Below, piece by piece: positions 8,391 to 16,202 of a DNA stretch of 64,000 bases. Each line of letters starts with the position of its first letter. The first letter of the stretch is position 1. The position numbers and the translations under genes were made by a program. This stretch comes from Planctomycetota bacterium (GTDB taxonomy: Bacteria; Planctomycetota; Planctomycetia; Gemmatales; Gemmataceae). Location of the stretch: assembly GCA_021413735.1 (NCBI GenBank), contig JAIOPV010000169.1:12365-76364 (forward strand). Reading direction: 5' to 3'. A model generated the notes under the pieces. The model was not told the DNA's origin. It was given only the letters and a program-made list of their open reading frames with translations, and searched no databases.

Positions 8391-8897
8391 ATGCCCGCAT
8401 ACCTCGACACACTGAACGCGAAGTTTCCGAAGGCGTTCACGACGTCAACGTTCCGCGACAACCATCGCGTGGTTCTGTCGGGGGAGAATTCGTATGCCGT
8501 GCTGTTCCCGTTGCTGAAATGCCTGAAAACCGAGTGCGGCTTCGACATGCTCGGCGAAATCGGCGGTATCGACTATCTGAACTATCCCGGTGCAACTGAC
8601 CGTTATGGCGTTGTGTATGGCTTGACGAACACGACCACAGGCGAACGGCTCTTTGTGAAGGCGTTCACGAACGACCCAGAGCCGGAGTTGCCTTCGGTGT
8701 ACGAGATGTGGAAGTCGGCCGACTGGATGGAACGCGAAGTGTACGACATGTACGGAGTGAAGTTCGTCGGGCATCCGGATCTGCGGCGAATCCTGATGCC
8801 GCACGAGTTCGCGGCGTTCCCGTTGCGGAAGGATTACCCGCTGCGTGGCTACGGCGAACGCCACAACTTCCAGACCGTAACGCGGGCAGATAGTTAG
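8391..8897 (+). CDS. nuoC: NADH-quinone oxidoreductase subunit C
   Basis: Peripheral-arm 30-kDa subunit, 168 residues, not fused to NuoD. The signature is present around ADWMEREVYDMYGVKFVGHP, followed by RRILMPHEFAAFPLRKDYPL, both typical of NuoC. ATG 8391 was preferred over an in-frame TTG at 8370 because GGGAGA precedes it at the right distance. The stop codon overlaps the first base of a 29-bp perfect hairpin that fills the gap to nuoD. Confidence 0.95.
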   Translation: MPAYLDTLNAKFPKAFTTSTFRDNHRVVLSGENSYAVLFPLLKCLKTECGFDMLGEIGGIDYLNYPGATDRYGVVYGLTNTTTGERLFVKAFTNDPEPELPSVYEMWKSADWMEREVYDMYGVKFVGHPDLRRILMPHEFAAFPLRKDYPLRGYGERHNFQTVTRADS

Positions 8898-8965
8898 GCG
8901 AGCGGTGGGCGTCAGCCCACTGTTCTCGCAAGGTTTGAACAGTGGGCTGACGCCCACCGCTCGCC
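8897..8965. repeat. 29-bp perfect inverted repeat in the nuoC-nuoD gap
   Basis: Arms 8897-8925 and 8937-8965 are perfectly complementary with an 11-base loop; the arm begins GGCGAGCGGTGGGCGTCAGC. It occupies nearly the whole gap, ending 10 bases before the nuoD start, and overlaps the A of the AGGAG-type ribosome site. There is no T-run. It may stabilise or punctuate the operon mRNA. Confidence 0.9.
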
Positions 8966-8975
8966 AGGAGCGACG

Positions 8976-10205
8976 ATGCCAATTGAAGCTGCGACTCCCG
9001 TTGAAGACGTTGCCGGTGCAGACCGGGAGTACCTCTACACCCTCAACTTCGGTCCGCAGCACCCGGCGACCCACACGACGCTTCGCCTCATCCTCACGCT
9101 CGACGGCGAAACGATCGTCAAGGCTGTGCCCGACATCGGCTACCTGCACAGCGGCTTCGAGAAACTCGGCGAAGACCTCGACTTCAATCAGTATGTGACC
9201 GTCGTTGACCGGATGAACTACATCAGTCCGTTCGCGAACGAATGCGCCTGGTTCCACACAGTCGAGAAGCTGCTCGACATCGAAATCACGCCGCGGTGTA
9301 AGTACCTCCGCACGATCCTGTCGGAACTGGCTCGCATCAGCGATCACCTGCTGTGCATCGGCGCTGCCGCCCTCGACCTCGGGGCACTCACGGCGTTTCT
9401 GTACGCCTTCAATCAGCGCGAGATGGTGTATGACATCATGGAATTCGCGTCGGGCCAGCGATTCCACCCGAGCTATTGCCGCGTCGGTGGATTGATGGCC
9501 GACATCTCCGATGATGTGGTCGCCAAGATTCGCTCTTACGTGAAGACCTTCCCGAAAGCTCACGCCGATATCACGGGCTTGCTGAACCGCAATCGCATCT
9601 TCGTGGATCGCACGAAGGGCATCGGCGTGCTGTCGAAGGAAGAGGCGATCAACACGGGTTGTACGGGACCGGTGGCGCGTGCTGCAGGCGTGGTGCGTGA
9701 CCTGCGGAAAGATGAACCGTACCTGGCGTACAAGGATCTGGCGTCGTCTTTCAAGGTAGTTTGCGGCAAGGGCGGCGACTGCTTGAATCGTTATCTCGTG
9801 CGTATGGGCGAGATGGCGGAGTCGATGAAGATCATTCACGCGGCTGTGGAGAATATCCCCGGCGGCCCCGTGAATGTGAACCTCGAAGATAAGTTGACGA
9901 TCCCCGATAAGAACGCGACGTATCGAAGCATTGAAGGATTGATTCAACACTTCGAGTTGTTCATGTGGAACCGTCGGTGGGAAACGCCTGTCGAAGAAGT
10001 GTACGGGGCACAAGAAACGGCGAACGGCGAGTTGGGCTTCTACCTGGTTGCGGATGGCAGTGGGAAGGCGTTCCGGGCACGGACACGGCCACCGTCGTTC
10101 ATCCACTTTGCGGTGTTCCCGCAGATGATCGAGGGGCACCAGATATCGGACGTGCCCGCGGTGCTGGGCAGTTTGAACATCATCGCGGCAGAACTGGATC
10201 GATGA
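8976..10205 (+). CDS. nuoD: NADH-quinone oxidoreductase subunit D
   Basis: Q-module 49-kDa subunit, 409 residues, the usual length. It forms the quinone pocket with NuoB. Family landmarks are FGPQHPATH near residue 27, the PDIGYLHSGFEKL helix, DRMNYISPFANE, and GELGFYLVADGSGKAFRARTR near the C-terminus; the last residue is Arg, as is typical. CCAGGAGCG precedes the ATG. It is separated from nuoC and nuoE by large hairpins rather than by the overlaps seen elsewhere in the operon. Confidence 0.97.
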   Translation: MPIEAATPVEDVAGADREYLYTLNFGPQHPATHTTLRLILTLDGETIVKAVPDIGYLHSGFEKLGEDLDFNQYVTVVDRMNYISPFANECAWFHTVEKLLDIEITPRCKYLRTILSELARISDHLLCIGAAALDLGALTAFLYAFNQREMVYDIMEFASGQRFHPSYCRVGGLMADISDDVVAKIRSYVKTFPKAHADITGLLNRNRIFVDRTKGIGVLSKEEAINTGCTGPVARAAGVVRDLRKDEPYLAYKDLASSFKVVCGKGGDCLNRYLVRMGEMAESMKIIHAAVENIPGGPVNVNLEDKLTIPDKNATYRSIEGLIQHFELFMWNRRWETPVEEVYGAQETANGELGFYLVADGSGKAFRARTRPPSFIHFAVFPQMIEGHQISDVPAVLGSLNIIAAELDR

Positions 10206-10210
10206 CGTTT

Positions 10211-10278
10211 GTTTAGCGGTGGCCCCAGCGGGGTCACCTCAAGCTGAACCGGTGACCCCGCTGGGGCCACCGCTAAAC
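10211..10278. repeat. 28-bp perfect inverted repeat, TTTAGCGGT family copy 2
   Basis: Arms 10211-10238 and 10251-10278 are perfectly complementary around a 12-base loop; the outer sequence is GTTTAGCGGTGGCCCC. It fills the nuoD-nuoE gap and ends 12 bases before nuoE. The outer arms match those of the element at 196-252, so this is a dispersed family rather than a local terminator. Confidence 0.9.
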
Positions 10279-10289
10279 GGGATGGACCG

Positions 10290-10772
10290 ATGGGCGCTCT
10301 GACCGAAGACATGAAGAACCGCATTCGGGCGTTCCTCCCGAAGTACCCGCGTAAGCAGGCCGTAACGCTGCCAGCGTTGCACCTTGTTCACGACGAACTG
10401 CGGACCGTGTCGAACGAGGCCATCGTCGAGATCGCCGAGATTCTCGAACTGCACCCGTCCGAAGTGCAGGACACGATGACCTTCTACGAGTTCTACAAGG
10501 GCGAAGGTCAGAAGAACGGCAAGACGCGGTTGTGGGTGTGTCGCGGGCTGGCGTGCATGTTGCGGGGTGCTTACGAACTGATCGAGCACTGCGAATCGAA
10601 GCTCGGCGTTAAGTGCGGGCACACCACTGAAGACGGTACGATTACGCTGGAGTTCGCGGAGTGCATCGGTGCGTGCGACGGTGCCCCGGCCTGCATGCGT
10701 GAAGATGTGCATGTGATGAACGTGACGCCTGAGAAGGCCGACGCACTGATCACCGAATTGAAGCTGAAGTAA
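10290..10772 (+). CDS. nuoE: NADH-quinone oxidoreductase subunit E
   Basis: Electron-input subunit with a thioredoxin-like fold, 160 residues, a usual length. It binds the N1a [2Fe-2S] cluster through four cysteines, visible as CRGLAC (C-x4-C) and CIGAC (C-x3-C) in the second half. The N-terminal helical part includes the family pattern LHPSEVQDTMTFYEFY. It works with NuoF and NuoG in NADH oxidation. It ends four bases before the nuoF start, so translation of the two is probably coupled. Confidence 0.95.
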   Translation: MGALTEDMKNRIRAFLPKYPRKQAVTLPALHLVHDELRTVSNEAIVEIAEILELHPSEVQDTMTFYEFYKGEGQKNGKTRLWVCRGLACMLRGAYELIEHCESKLGVKCGHTTEDGTITLEFAECIGACDGAPACMREDVHVMNVTPEKADALITELKLK

Positions 10773-10775
10773 ACC

Positions 10776-12140
10776 ATGCCATACGAACCCGTACTCCTGG
10801 CTCGCATCGACAAGCCCAACAGCAGCAAGTTGGAGGGCTATCGCGCCGACGGTGGTTACGCCACGTTCGAGCGTGTTCTCAAGGAATTGCAGCCAGCACA
10901 GGTTATCGCTCAGGTGAAGGACTCGGGGCTTCGCGGTCGCGGCGGTGCGGGCTTCCCCACGGGGTTGAAGTGGACGTTCCTGCCACAGAACCACCCGGGG
11001 CCGATCTACCTGTGTGTCAATGCCGATGAGTCCGAGCCGTGTACGTACAACAACCGCATCTTGATGGAGAAGGATCCCCATCAGGTTATCGAAGGCATCA
11101 TGCTTTCGTGCTATGCGATCAAATCGAAGTGTGCGTACTTCTATATCCGTTATGAATATGGCGACGGCTTCCGCAGTATGCAGTCGGCGGTCGAAGAACT
11201 CTACGCCGCGAAGTTGCTCGGCAAAAACATCCTCGGCAGCGGTTTCGATCTCGATATCGTCGTACATCGCGGGGCCGGGGCGTACATCTGCGGCGAAGAA
11301 ACCGGCCTGATCGAATCGCTCGAAGGCAAGAGAGCGTGGCCGCGAATCAAGCCCCCGTTCCCGGCTGTCGAAGGAGCGTTCCGCAAGCCGACCATCGTAA
11401 ACAACGTCGAAACGATGGCGTGCGTCACGCAGATCATGAAGCTCGGCAACGCCTGGTTCAAGTCACTCGGCGTGCCGCCCGACCCGAAGAACCCACGCGA
11501 CGCCGGCAGCTACGGCCCGAAGCTCTACACGCTTGCGGGCCACGTCGAGAAACCGATTTGCGTTGAACTGCCGATGGGCGTGACGATCCGCGAACTGGTC
11601 GAGAAGCACGGCGGCGGCGTATGGAAGGGTCGCAAGGCGAAGGCCGTGAACCCCGGCGGGCTCAGCATGGGCTTCGTCGATGTGAACGCGAAGCTGAAAG
11701 ACAGCGACCTCACCGAATACGACATTCCCTTGGATTTCAACGGCCCCGGCCGCGTTGCGTGTCTGGGTCTTGGCACCGCGGCTGTCACCGTGATCGACGA
11801 CCAGACCAGCATGGTCGATGTGCTGCACAACGTCTGCCAGTTCTTCAGTCACGAGAGCTGTGGGCAGTGTACGCCGTGCCGTGAAGGCACCGGCTGGATG
11901 CTGAAGATTGTCGATCGCCTTCGCCGTGGCCAGGGTCGCAAGGAAGACCTCGATATTCTCGTAGATGTCGCTGACCGAATTGGCATCATGCCCGGCACGA
12001 CGATCTGTGGCCTCTCGGACGGCGCTGGTTGGCCCGTGAAGACGGCGATTCGCAAGTTCCGTGCGGAGTTTGAGGCTGCGATCAAGAGCGGCGCGAAGAG
12101 TCAGTACGCGAAGTCGCTGGAGGTCGTGGGGGCGCACTAA
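10776..12140 (+). CDS. nuoF: NADH-quinone oxidoreductase subunit F
   Basis: NADH- and FMN-binding subunit, 454 residues, the usual length. The glycine-rich nucleotide site is GRGGAGFPTGLKW near residue 53. A further conserved site is GAGAYICGEETGLIESLEG. The N3 [4Fe-4S] ligands are in CGQCTPCREGTGWM and in GTTICGL near the C-terminus. It is followed, two bases after its stop, by a small membrane protein that is not a known complex I subunit. Confidence 0.97.
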   Translation: MPYEPVLLARIDKPNSSKLEGYRADGGYATFERVLKELQPAQVIAQVKDSGLRGRGGAGFPTGLKWTFLPQNHPGPIYLCVNADESEPCTYNNRILMEKDPHQVIEGIMLSCYAIKSKCAYFYIRYEYGDGFRSMQSAVEELYAAKLLGKNILGSGFDLDIVVHRGAGAYICGEETGLIESLEGKRAWPRIKPPFPAVEGAFRKPTIVNNVETMACVTQIMKLGNAWFKSLGVPPDPKNPRDAGSYGPKLYTLAGHVEKPICVELPMGVTIRELVEKHGGGVWKGRKAKAVNPGGLSMGFVDVNAKLKDSDLTEYDIPLDFNGPGRVACLGLGTAAVTVIDDQTSMVDVLHNVCQFFSHESCGQCTPCREGTGWMLKIVDRLRRGQGRKEDLDILVDVADRIGIMPGTTICGLSDGAGWPVKTAIRKFRAEFEAAIKSGAKSQYAKSLEVVGAH

Positions 12141-12141
12141 G

Positions 12142-12507
12142 TTGAGTGAAACCGAGTCAACCAAGCCGAGAACACGCGGGTGGTTTGCTGTGACGTTTCC
12201 GGTGCTTGGCCCGTTGGTTGCGTGGCTGGCGGCTCTATTGGTTTTCCGAGGTGCCCCCTACGAAGCAAACGCAACAACCCTCATGGGGATGTTATTCCTC
12301 GTGATGAGTCTCATAGGCTGCATCGCTTGGTTGAGAACGACCGAGTTGTTGGCTTGGGAATTCGGTTCCCATCCAACACAAGGTAAGTGGTTCGTTCTTG
12401 CAGCGTATTGGGAGTTGTTTGGTGGCTTATTCGCCATGTTGAGTTTTGGCACGCTTGCGTTATGGGGTTTTCTGGTGGTGATGATTTCAGACGTGGGTGA
12501 TCGGTAA
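12142..12507 (+). CDS. Small integral membrane protein of unknown function inside the nuo operon
   Basis: About 121 residues if translation starts at TTG 12142, which follows GGGGGC and begins right after the nuoF stop; an in-frame reading further upstream overlaps nuoF and is Arg-rich, so it was rejected. Three hydrophobic stretches are clear: PVLGPLVAWLAALLVF, MGMLFLVMSLIGCIAWL, and a long one from WFVLAAYWELF to LWGFLVVMIS that could be two helices. I do not recognise it and it is not a standard Nuo subunit. Its DNA is visibly less GC-rich than the flanking nuo genes, suggesting a later insertion or relaxed constraint. The gene is in frame with operon transcription, so a late-acquired complex I accessory protein is possible. 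Confidence 0.65.
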   Translation: MSETESTKPRTRGWFAVTFPVLGPLVAWLAALLVFRGAPYEANATTLMGMLFLVMSLIGCIAWLRTTELLAWEFGSHPTQGKWFVLAAYWELFGGLFAMLSFGTLALWGFLVVMISDVGDR

Positions 12508-12551
12508 CGACTGCTTCGAGTTCGCTTTCGATATCAACGTGGGTTCGTCAT

Positions 12552-14261
12552 ATGCCGACGGTTTATGTGAACGACAAGCCGGTTGAGATCGGCACCAAGA
12601 AGCTGAACTGCATCCAGGCAGCCGAGCTTGCTGGGGTGTTCGTTCCGTCGTATTGCTGGCACGAAGCGCTCACCGTTGTCGCCAGTTGCCGAATGTGTCT
12701 CGTCGAAGTCGGCGACCTCAAAGACGGCAAACTCGCGATGCAACCGCGCGTGCTGCCGGGTTGCCAGACGCCCGTGAAAGATGGCACCGTCATCGTCACC
12801 GGCGAGTACGACAAACGCGACGCCAGCCTGCCCGCCCTGCCCTACGATCCGGGGTACGTGAAGGGCGGCGCACCCGGCGTGCGAGCCAAGAAATCCCAGG
12901 CTGACACGCTCGAAGGTTTGCTCATCAACCACCCGCTCGACTGCCCCGTCTGCGACAAGGCTGGCGAGTGCAAACTGCAAGACTTCTCGTTCAAGTACGG
13001 TCGGTCCGAATCGCGAATGGTGGACGTGAAGAACACGCCCGCCAACAAGCCGCAGTTGTCCAGCAAGATCACGCTGTTCACCGACCGCTGCATCATGTGT
13101 ACCCGCTGCGTGCGGTTCACTCGCGAGATCAGCGGCACCGCCGAACTGATGGTTCACGGTCGCGGGCATCACGAAGAGATCGACACGTTCCCCGGTAAGC
13201 CGCTCGAAAACAAACTCGCCGGCAACGTGGTTGATCTCTGTCCCGTGGGTGCCCTCGGCAGCAAGGACTTCCTGTACAAACAGCGGGTCTGGTATCTGAA
13301 GGAAAGCGACGGCGTCTGTTCGCGGTGCAGCACAGGTTGCAGCATCCACGTCGATTCGAACAAGGACATCGTCTATCGGCTGCGGGCACGCACGAACCCC
13401 GAAGCGCAAGGCTTCTTCATGTGCGACGAGGGCCGTTACGGCTACCACTTCGCCAACTCGACCGAGCGGTTCCTGCGTCCAGTGGCGAAAGTGGATGGTG
13501 CGTTGAAGCCGGCCGCGTGGAACGTCATCACGCCGCAACTCAAGCAGGCGTTCGCGAAGGCCGTCAGCGATAACGCGAAGTTGGTCGTGGGGGTGCTGTC
13601 GCCGTTTCTGACGGTCGAAGAAGCGTTCCTGTTCGCGACCTACTTCAAAGGCCTGTCGGCAGACGTGCGGCTCGCCATCGGGCCGGTTCCAGTGGTCGGG
13701 CAGGACGACAAGTATCCGAAGGACGTGAAGGGCAACGCGGTCGAGCCGACGAAGTTCGTGATTCATGCGGAGAAGTGCCCGAATCGTCGCGGCGTCGAGG
13801 CGGTGCTGAAGCACTTCCAGGGCAGCGTGATCTCGTTCGACAAGGTTGCGAAGGACTCAGTTTCGGCGATGTGGTTCGCGGGCGGCTACCCCGACAAGGT
13901 AGCCGTCGAAGCAAACATGGGCATGGACTGGAAGACGCCCGGTTTGCTCATCGCTCAGGATCTTTTCGCGAGTACGGTGACGGCGGCCGCAACGTTCATC
14001 CTGCCTGCAACGACGAGCTTCGAGAAAGACGGCACGTTCGTGAATCACGCGGGTCTGGCACAGACGTTCGCACGATCCGTGAAGCCCCCGACGGAGATTC
14101 GCACTGAGTTGCAACTGGCGTTCGACATGCTCGGCCGCCGTGGACTTGTCCAGGCTGCCGCGATTCGTGCGGAGCTGGCGAAGGCGATTCCGTTCTTCGC
14201 TGGCCTCGGTGCGACGAAACTGGCCGCGAACGGCGTGCGATTCGAGTTGCCGACGGTGTGA
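12552..14261 (+). CDS. nuoG: NADH-quinone oxidoreductase subunit G (short form)
   Basis: Iron-sulphur subunit of the N-module, 569 residues. The N-terminal third has all expected ligands: a [2Fe-2S] ferredoxin part (SYCWHEALTVVASCRMC … LPGCQ), a His/Cys cluster site in CPVCDKAGECKLQD, CIMCTRCVRF, and the N7-like set CSRCSTGC … FMCDEGRYGY. The rest is a molybdopterin-oxidoreductase-like domain. It is shorter than typical NuoG (about 680-900) and appears to lack the C-terminal dinucleotide-binding domain. No SD is obvious before the ATG. The gene is separated from nuoF by the extra membrane protein gene. Confidence 0.94.
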   Translation: MPTVYVNDKPVEIGTKKLNCIQAAELAGVFVPSYCWHEALTVVASCRMCLVEVGDLKDGKLAMQPRVLPGCQTPVKDGTVIVTGEYDKRDASLPALPYDPGYVKGGAPGVRAKKSQADTLEGLLINHPLDCPVCDKAGECKLQDFSFKYGRSESRMVDVKNTPANKPQLSSKITLFTDRCIMCTRCVRFTREISGTAELMVHGRGHHEEIDTFPGKPLENKLAGNVVDLCPVGALGSKDFLYKQRVWYLKESDGVCSRCSTGCSIHVDSNKDIVYRLRARTNPEAQGFFMCDEGRYGYHFANSTERFLRPVAKVDGALKPAAWNVITPQLKQAFAKAVSDNAKLVVGVLSPFLTVEEAFLFATYFKGLSADVRLAIGPVPVVGQDDKYPKDVKGNAVEPTKFVIHAEKCPNRRGVEAVLKHFQGSVISFDKVAKDSVSAMWFAGGYPDKVAVEANMGMDWKTPGLLIAQDLFASTVTAAATFILPATTSFEKDGTFVNHAGLAQTFARSVKPPTEIRTELQLAFDMLGRRGLVQAAAIRAELAKAIPFFAGLGATKLAANGVRFELPTV

Positions 14262-14263
14262 TG

Positions 14264-14296
14264 TGGCGGTGGCCCCGTTGGGACCACCGCTAAACG
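14264..14296. repeat. Short hairpin, TTTAGCGGT family copy 3 (shortened)
   Basis: GCGGTGGCCCC and a right arm ending ACCGCTAAACG form a short hairpin in the nuoG-nuoH gap. The right arm matches the outer arm of the elements at 196-252 and 10211-10278, but the left arm lacks the outermost bases, as in a deletion derivative. Confidence 0.65.
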
Positions 14297-14330
14297 TTAT
14301 TGTGGCGTGTGCGACGCGAGAACCGAGACA

Positions 14331-15560
14331 ATGCCCCCATTCGATCCCCTTTACACCGCGATCGTCATCGTCTGCCTGATTGGCGGCGTTCTCGGACTGT
14401 GCGCATTCTTGACCCTCGCCGAACGCAAGATCTCGGCGTGGATTCAGGATCGTGTTGGCCCGAATCGCGTCGGTCCTGGCGGTCTGCTTCAGCCGATGGC
14501 CGACGGCGGCAAGTTCTTCCTCAAGGAAGAAGTGATCCCGGACCACGTCGACAAGATTTTCTACCTCCTCGCACCCGCGGTGGCTGTCGGAACGGCCCTG
14601 CTGACGCTCGCAGTCGTGCCGTTCGGTTCGACCGTTCCGGCCCCCGAGCCAGCTTCGTCGCTCGCCGCATACGAACAGTCGCAGGCTGAATATCAGTCGC
14701 ACTTCTCGTTCGTGGTAAATCCGGGACTCGACATCGGCGTGCTGTACCTGTTCGCGATCGGCTCGCTCGCCGTGTACGGCGTCGTCCTCGCGGGTTGGAG
14801 TGCGAACAACAAGTATTCGTTGCTCGGCTCGCTGCGAGCGTCGGCACAGATCATCAGCTACGAAATCCCGCTCGGCATGTCGGTGCTTGGCGTGTTCCTG
14901 ATCTGCGGATCGTTGAACCCCGAGAAGATCGTCGCATGGCAAACGGATAACGGCCCGTACTGGCTGATCCTGTTCCAACCGCTCGCCCTCCTGCTGTTCA
15001 TGACGAGCAGCTACGCCGAGGCGAACCGGTTGCCGTTCGACCTTCCGGAAGCGGAACAGGAACTCGTCGGCGGCTACCACACCGAATACTCGGCCCTCAA
15101 GCTCGGGCTGATGTTGCTGTCGGAGTACGTTCACCTGATCGCGGGCAGCTTCATGTTGTCGGTGATGTTCCTCGGCGGCTGGAGTCTGTTCGGCCTCGAA
15201 ACGATCTCTGACGATCCGATTGTCGCGGCGGTCATCAAGCTGGTCATCCTGTGCGGGAAGATGTTCGCGTTGTGCATCTTCGCTCAACTGATTCGCTGGA
15301 CGATCCCGCGGTTCCGGTTCGACCAACTCATGAACATCGCGTGGAAGGTGCTGCTGCCGTTGGCGCTGCTGAACCTGATCTGCGTCATGGTCGTGAAACA
15401 GCTCGGTGCCCCGCTCCTCGTGCTTACCGTGACCTCGGCGGTGTTGGTGGTCGGCGCTGGTTTGTTCTCGGTCTGGACGGCGGGATCGGTGACGAACCCG
15501 AAGCGCAAGGTTGTGAAATTGCCAGCAGGCATCCCCGCAGGCGTGACATACGCGAGCTAA
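14331..15560 (+). CDS. nuoH: NADH-quinone oxidoreductase subunit H
   Basis: Membrane subunit that joins the Q-module to the proton-pumping arm and forms part of the quinone channel; 409 residues, eight predicted helices. The hallmark AERKISAWIQDRVGPNRVG is near residue 30. A second hallmark, ANRLPFDLPEAEQELVGGYH, is near residue 235. The loop after the second helix carries an extra hydrophilic stretch (PAPEPASSLAAYEQSQAEY) not seen in short NuoH. ATG 14331 was chosen over GTG 14307 because the extension is not hydrophobic or conserved-looking. nuoI starts two bases after its stop. Confidence 0.96.
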   Translation: MPPFDPLYTAIVIVCLIGGVLGLCAFLTLAERKISAWIQDRVGPNRVGPGGLLQPMADGGKFFLKEEVIPDHVDKIFYLLAPAVAVGTALLTLAVVPFGSTVPAPEPASSLAAYEQSQAEYQSHFSFVVNPGLDIGVLYLFAIGSLAVYGVVLAGWSANNKYSLLGSLRASAQIISYEIPLGMSVLGVFLICGSLNPEKIVAWQTDNGPYWLILFQPLALLLFMTSSYAEANRLPFDLPEAEQELVGGYHTEYSALKLGLMLLSEYVHLIAGSFMLSVMFLGGWSLFGLETISDDPIVAAVIKLVILCGKMFALCIFAQLIRWTIPRFRFDQLMNIAWKVLLPLALLNLICVMVVKQLGAPLLVLTVTSAVLVVGAGLFSVWTAGSVTNPKRKVVKLPAGIPAGVTYAS

Positions 15561-15562
15561 CA

Positions 15563-16126
15563 ATGCCGATCCCCGAAACCGATGTGCAGTGGGTCGAGAC
15601 AGCCCGTTTGGGCTTCTGGGAGCAACTGTACATTCCGTCGATGCTCGCGGGCCTGAAGACCACCATCGGTCACATCTTCAGCCCGCAGGTGAAGACGGAG
15701 CAGTACCCGGAACAAGAGCCGAAGATGCCCGCGAACTATCGCGGCGTCCATCGGCTCAACCGCGACCACAACGACCGCGTGAAGTGCGTCGCCTGCTACA
15801 TGTGCGCGACCGCGTGCCCAGCTCACTGCATCGACATCGTGGCCGCTCCCGCTCCTGCCGACTGGAAGGATCGCGAGAAGTACCCCGAGACGTTCGTGAT
15901 CGACGAGCTTCGCTGCATCTACTGCGGCATGTGCGAAGAAGCGTGCCCCGTGGACGCCATCGAACTGACGACGCTGTACGACCTCACCGGCTTGAGCCGC
16001 GAAGAGATGATCTTCGACAAGGAAAAGCTGCTCAGCGTCTTCGACCAGACCACGAAAGCCGGCACCGATCCCGTTCGAACTCGCGCCGGTCGATTGGGTG
16101 CCGCTTCGGATACGGCACCAGGGTAA
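15563..16126 (+). CDS. nuoI: NADH-quinone oxidoreductase subunit I
   Basis: Ferredoxin-type Q-module subunit that holds clusters N6a and N6b; 187 residues. Two C-x2-C-x2-C-x3-CP motifs are intact: CVACYMCATACP and CIYCGMCEEACP. Between them is the family stretch ETFVIDELR. The N-terminus contains the amphipathic region that sits on NuoH (LGFWEQLYIPSMLAGLKTTI). The C-terminal tail after residue 165 is Ala/Gly/Arg rich and probably disordered. The start is two bases after nuoH. Confidence 0.96.
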   Translation: MPIPETDVQWVETARLGFWEQLYIPSMLAGLKTTIGHIFSPQVKTEQYPEQEPKMPANYRGVHRLNRDHNDRVKCVACYMCATACPAHCIDIVAAPAPADWKDREKYPETFVIDELRCIYCGMCEEACPVDAIELTTLYDLTGLSREEMIFDKEKLLSVFDQTTKAGTDPVRTRAGRLGAASDTAPG

Positions 16127-16138
16127 AGATCTGGTTTT

Positions 16139-16150
16139 GCCGCTTGCGGC
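16139..16150. repeat. GCCGCTTGCGGC palindrome (CGCCGC-AAGC family)
   Basis: A short palindrome just after nuoI, followed by AT-richer sequence before nuoJ. The same core recurs at 26035-26052, 30629-30666, 42081-42096 and 56996-57015, each time just after a plus-strand gene. Confidence 0.55.
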
Positions 16151-16202
16151 GTTGCAGCATATACCTTCCGTGTCCGCTTGTGAAAAATTGCACGAGCCCT
16201 GA

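Noticed and set aside
13857-15563. Minus-strand frame of about 570 codons opposite nuoG and nuoH
   Set aside because: Highly His/Arg/Glu-rich and antisense to proven nuo genes.
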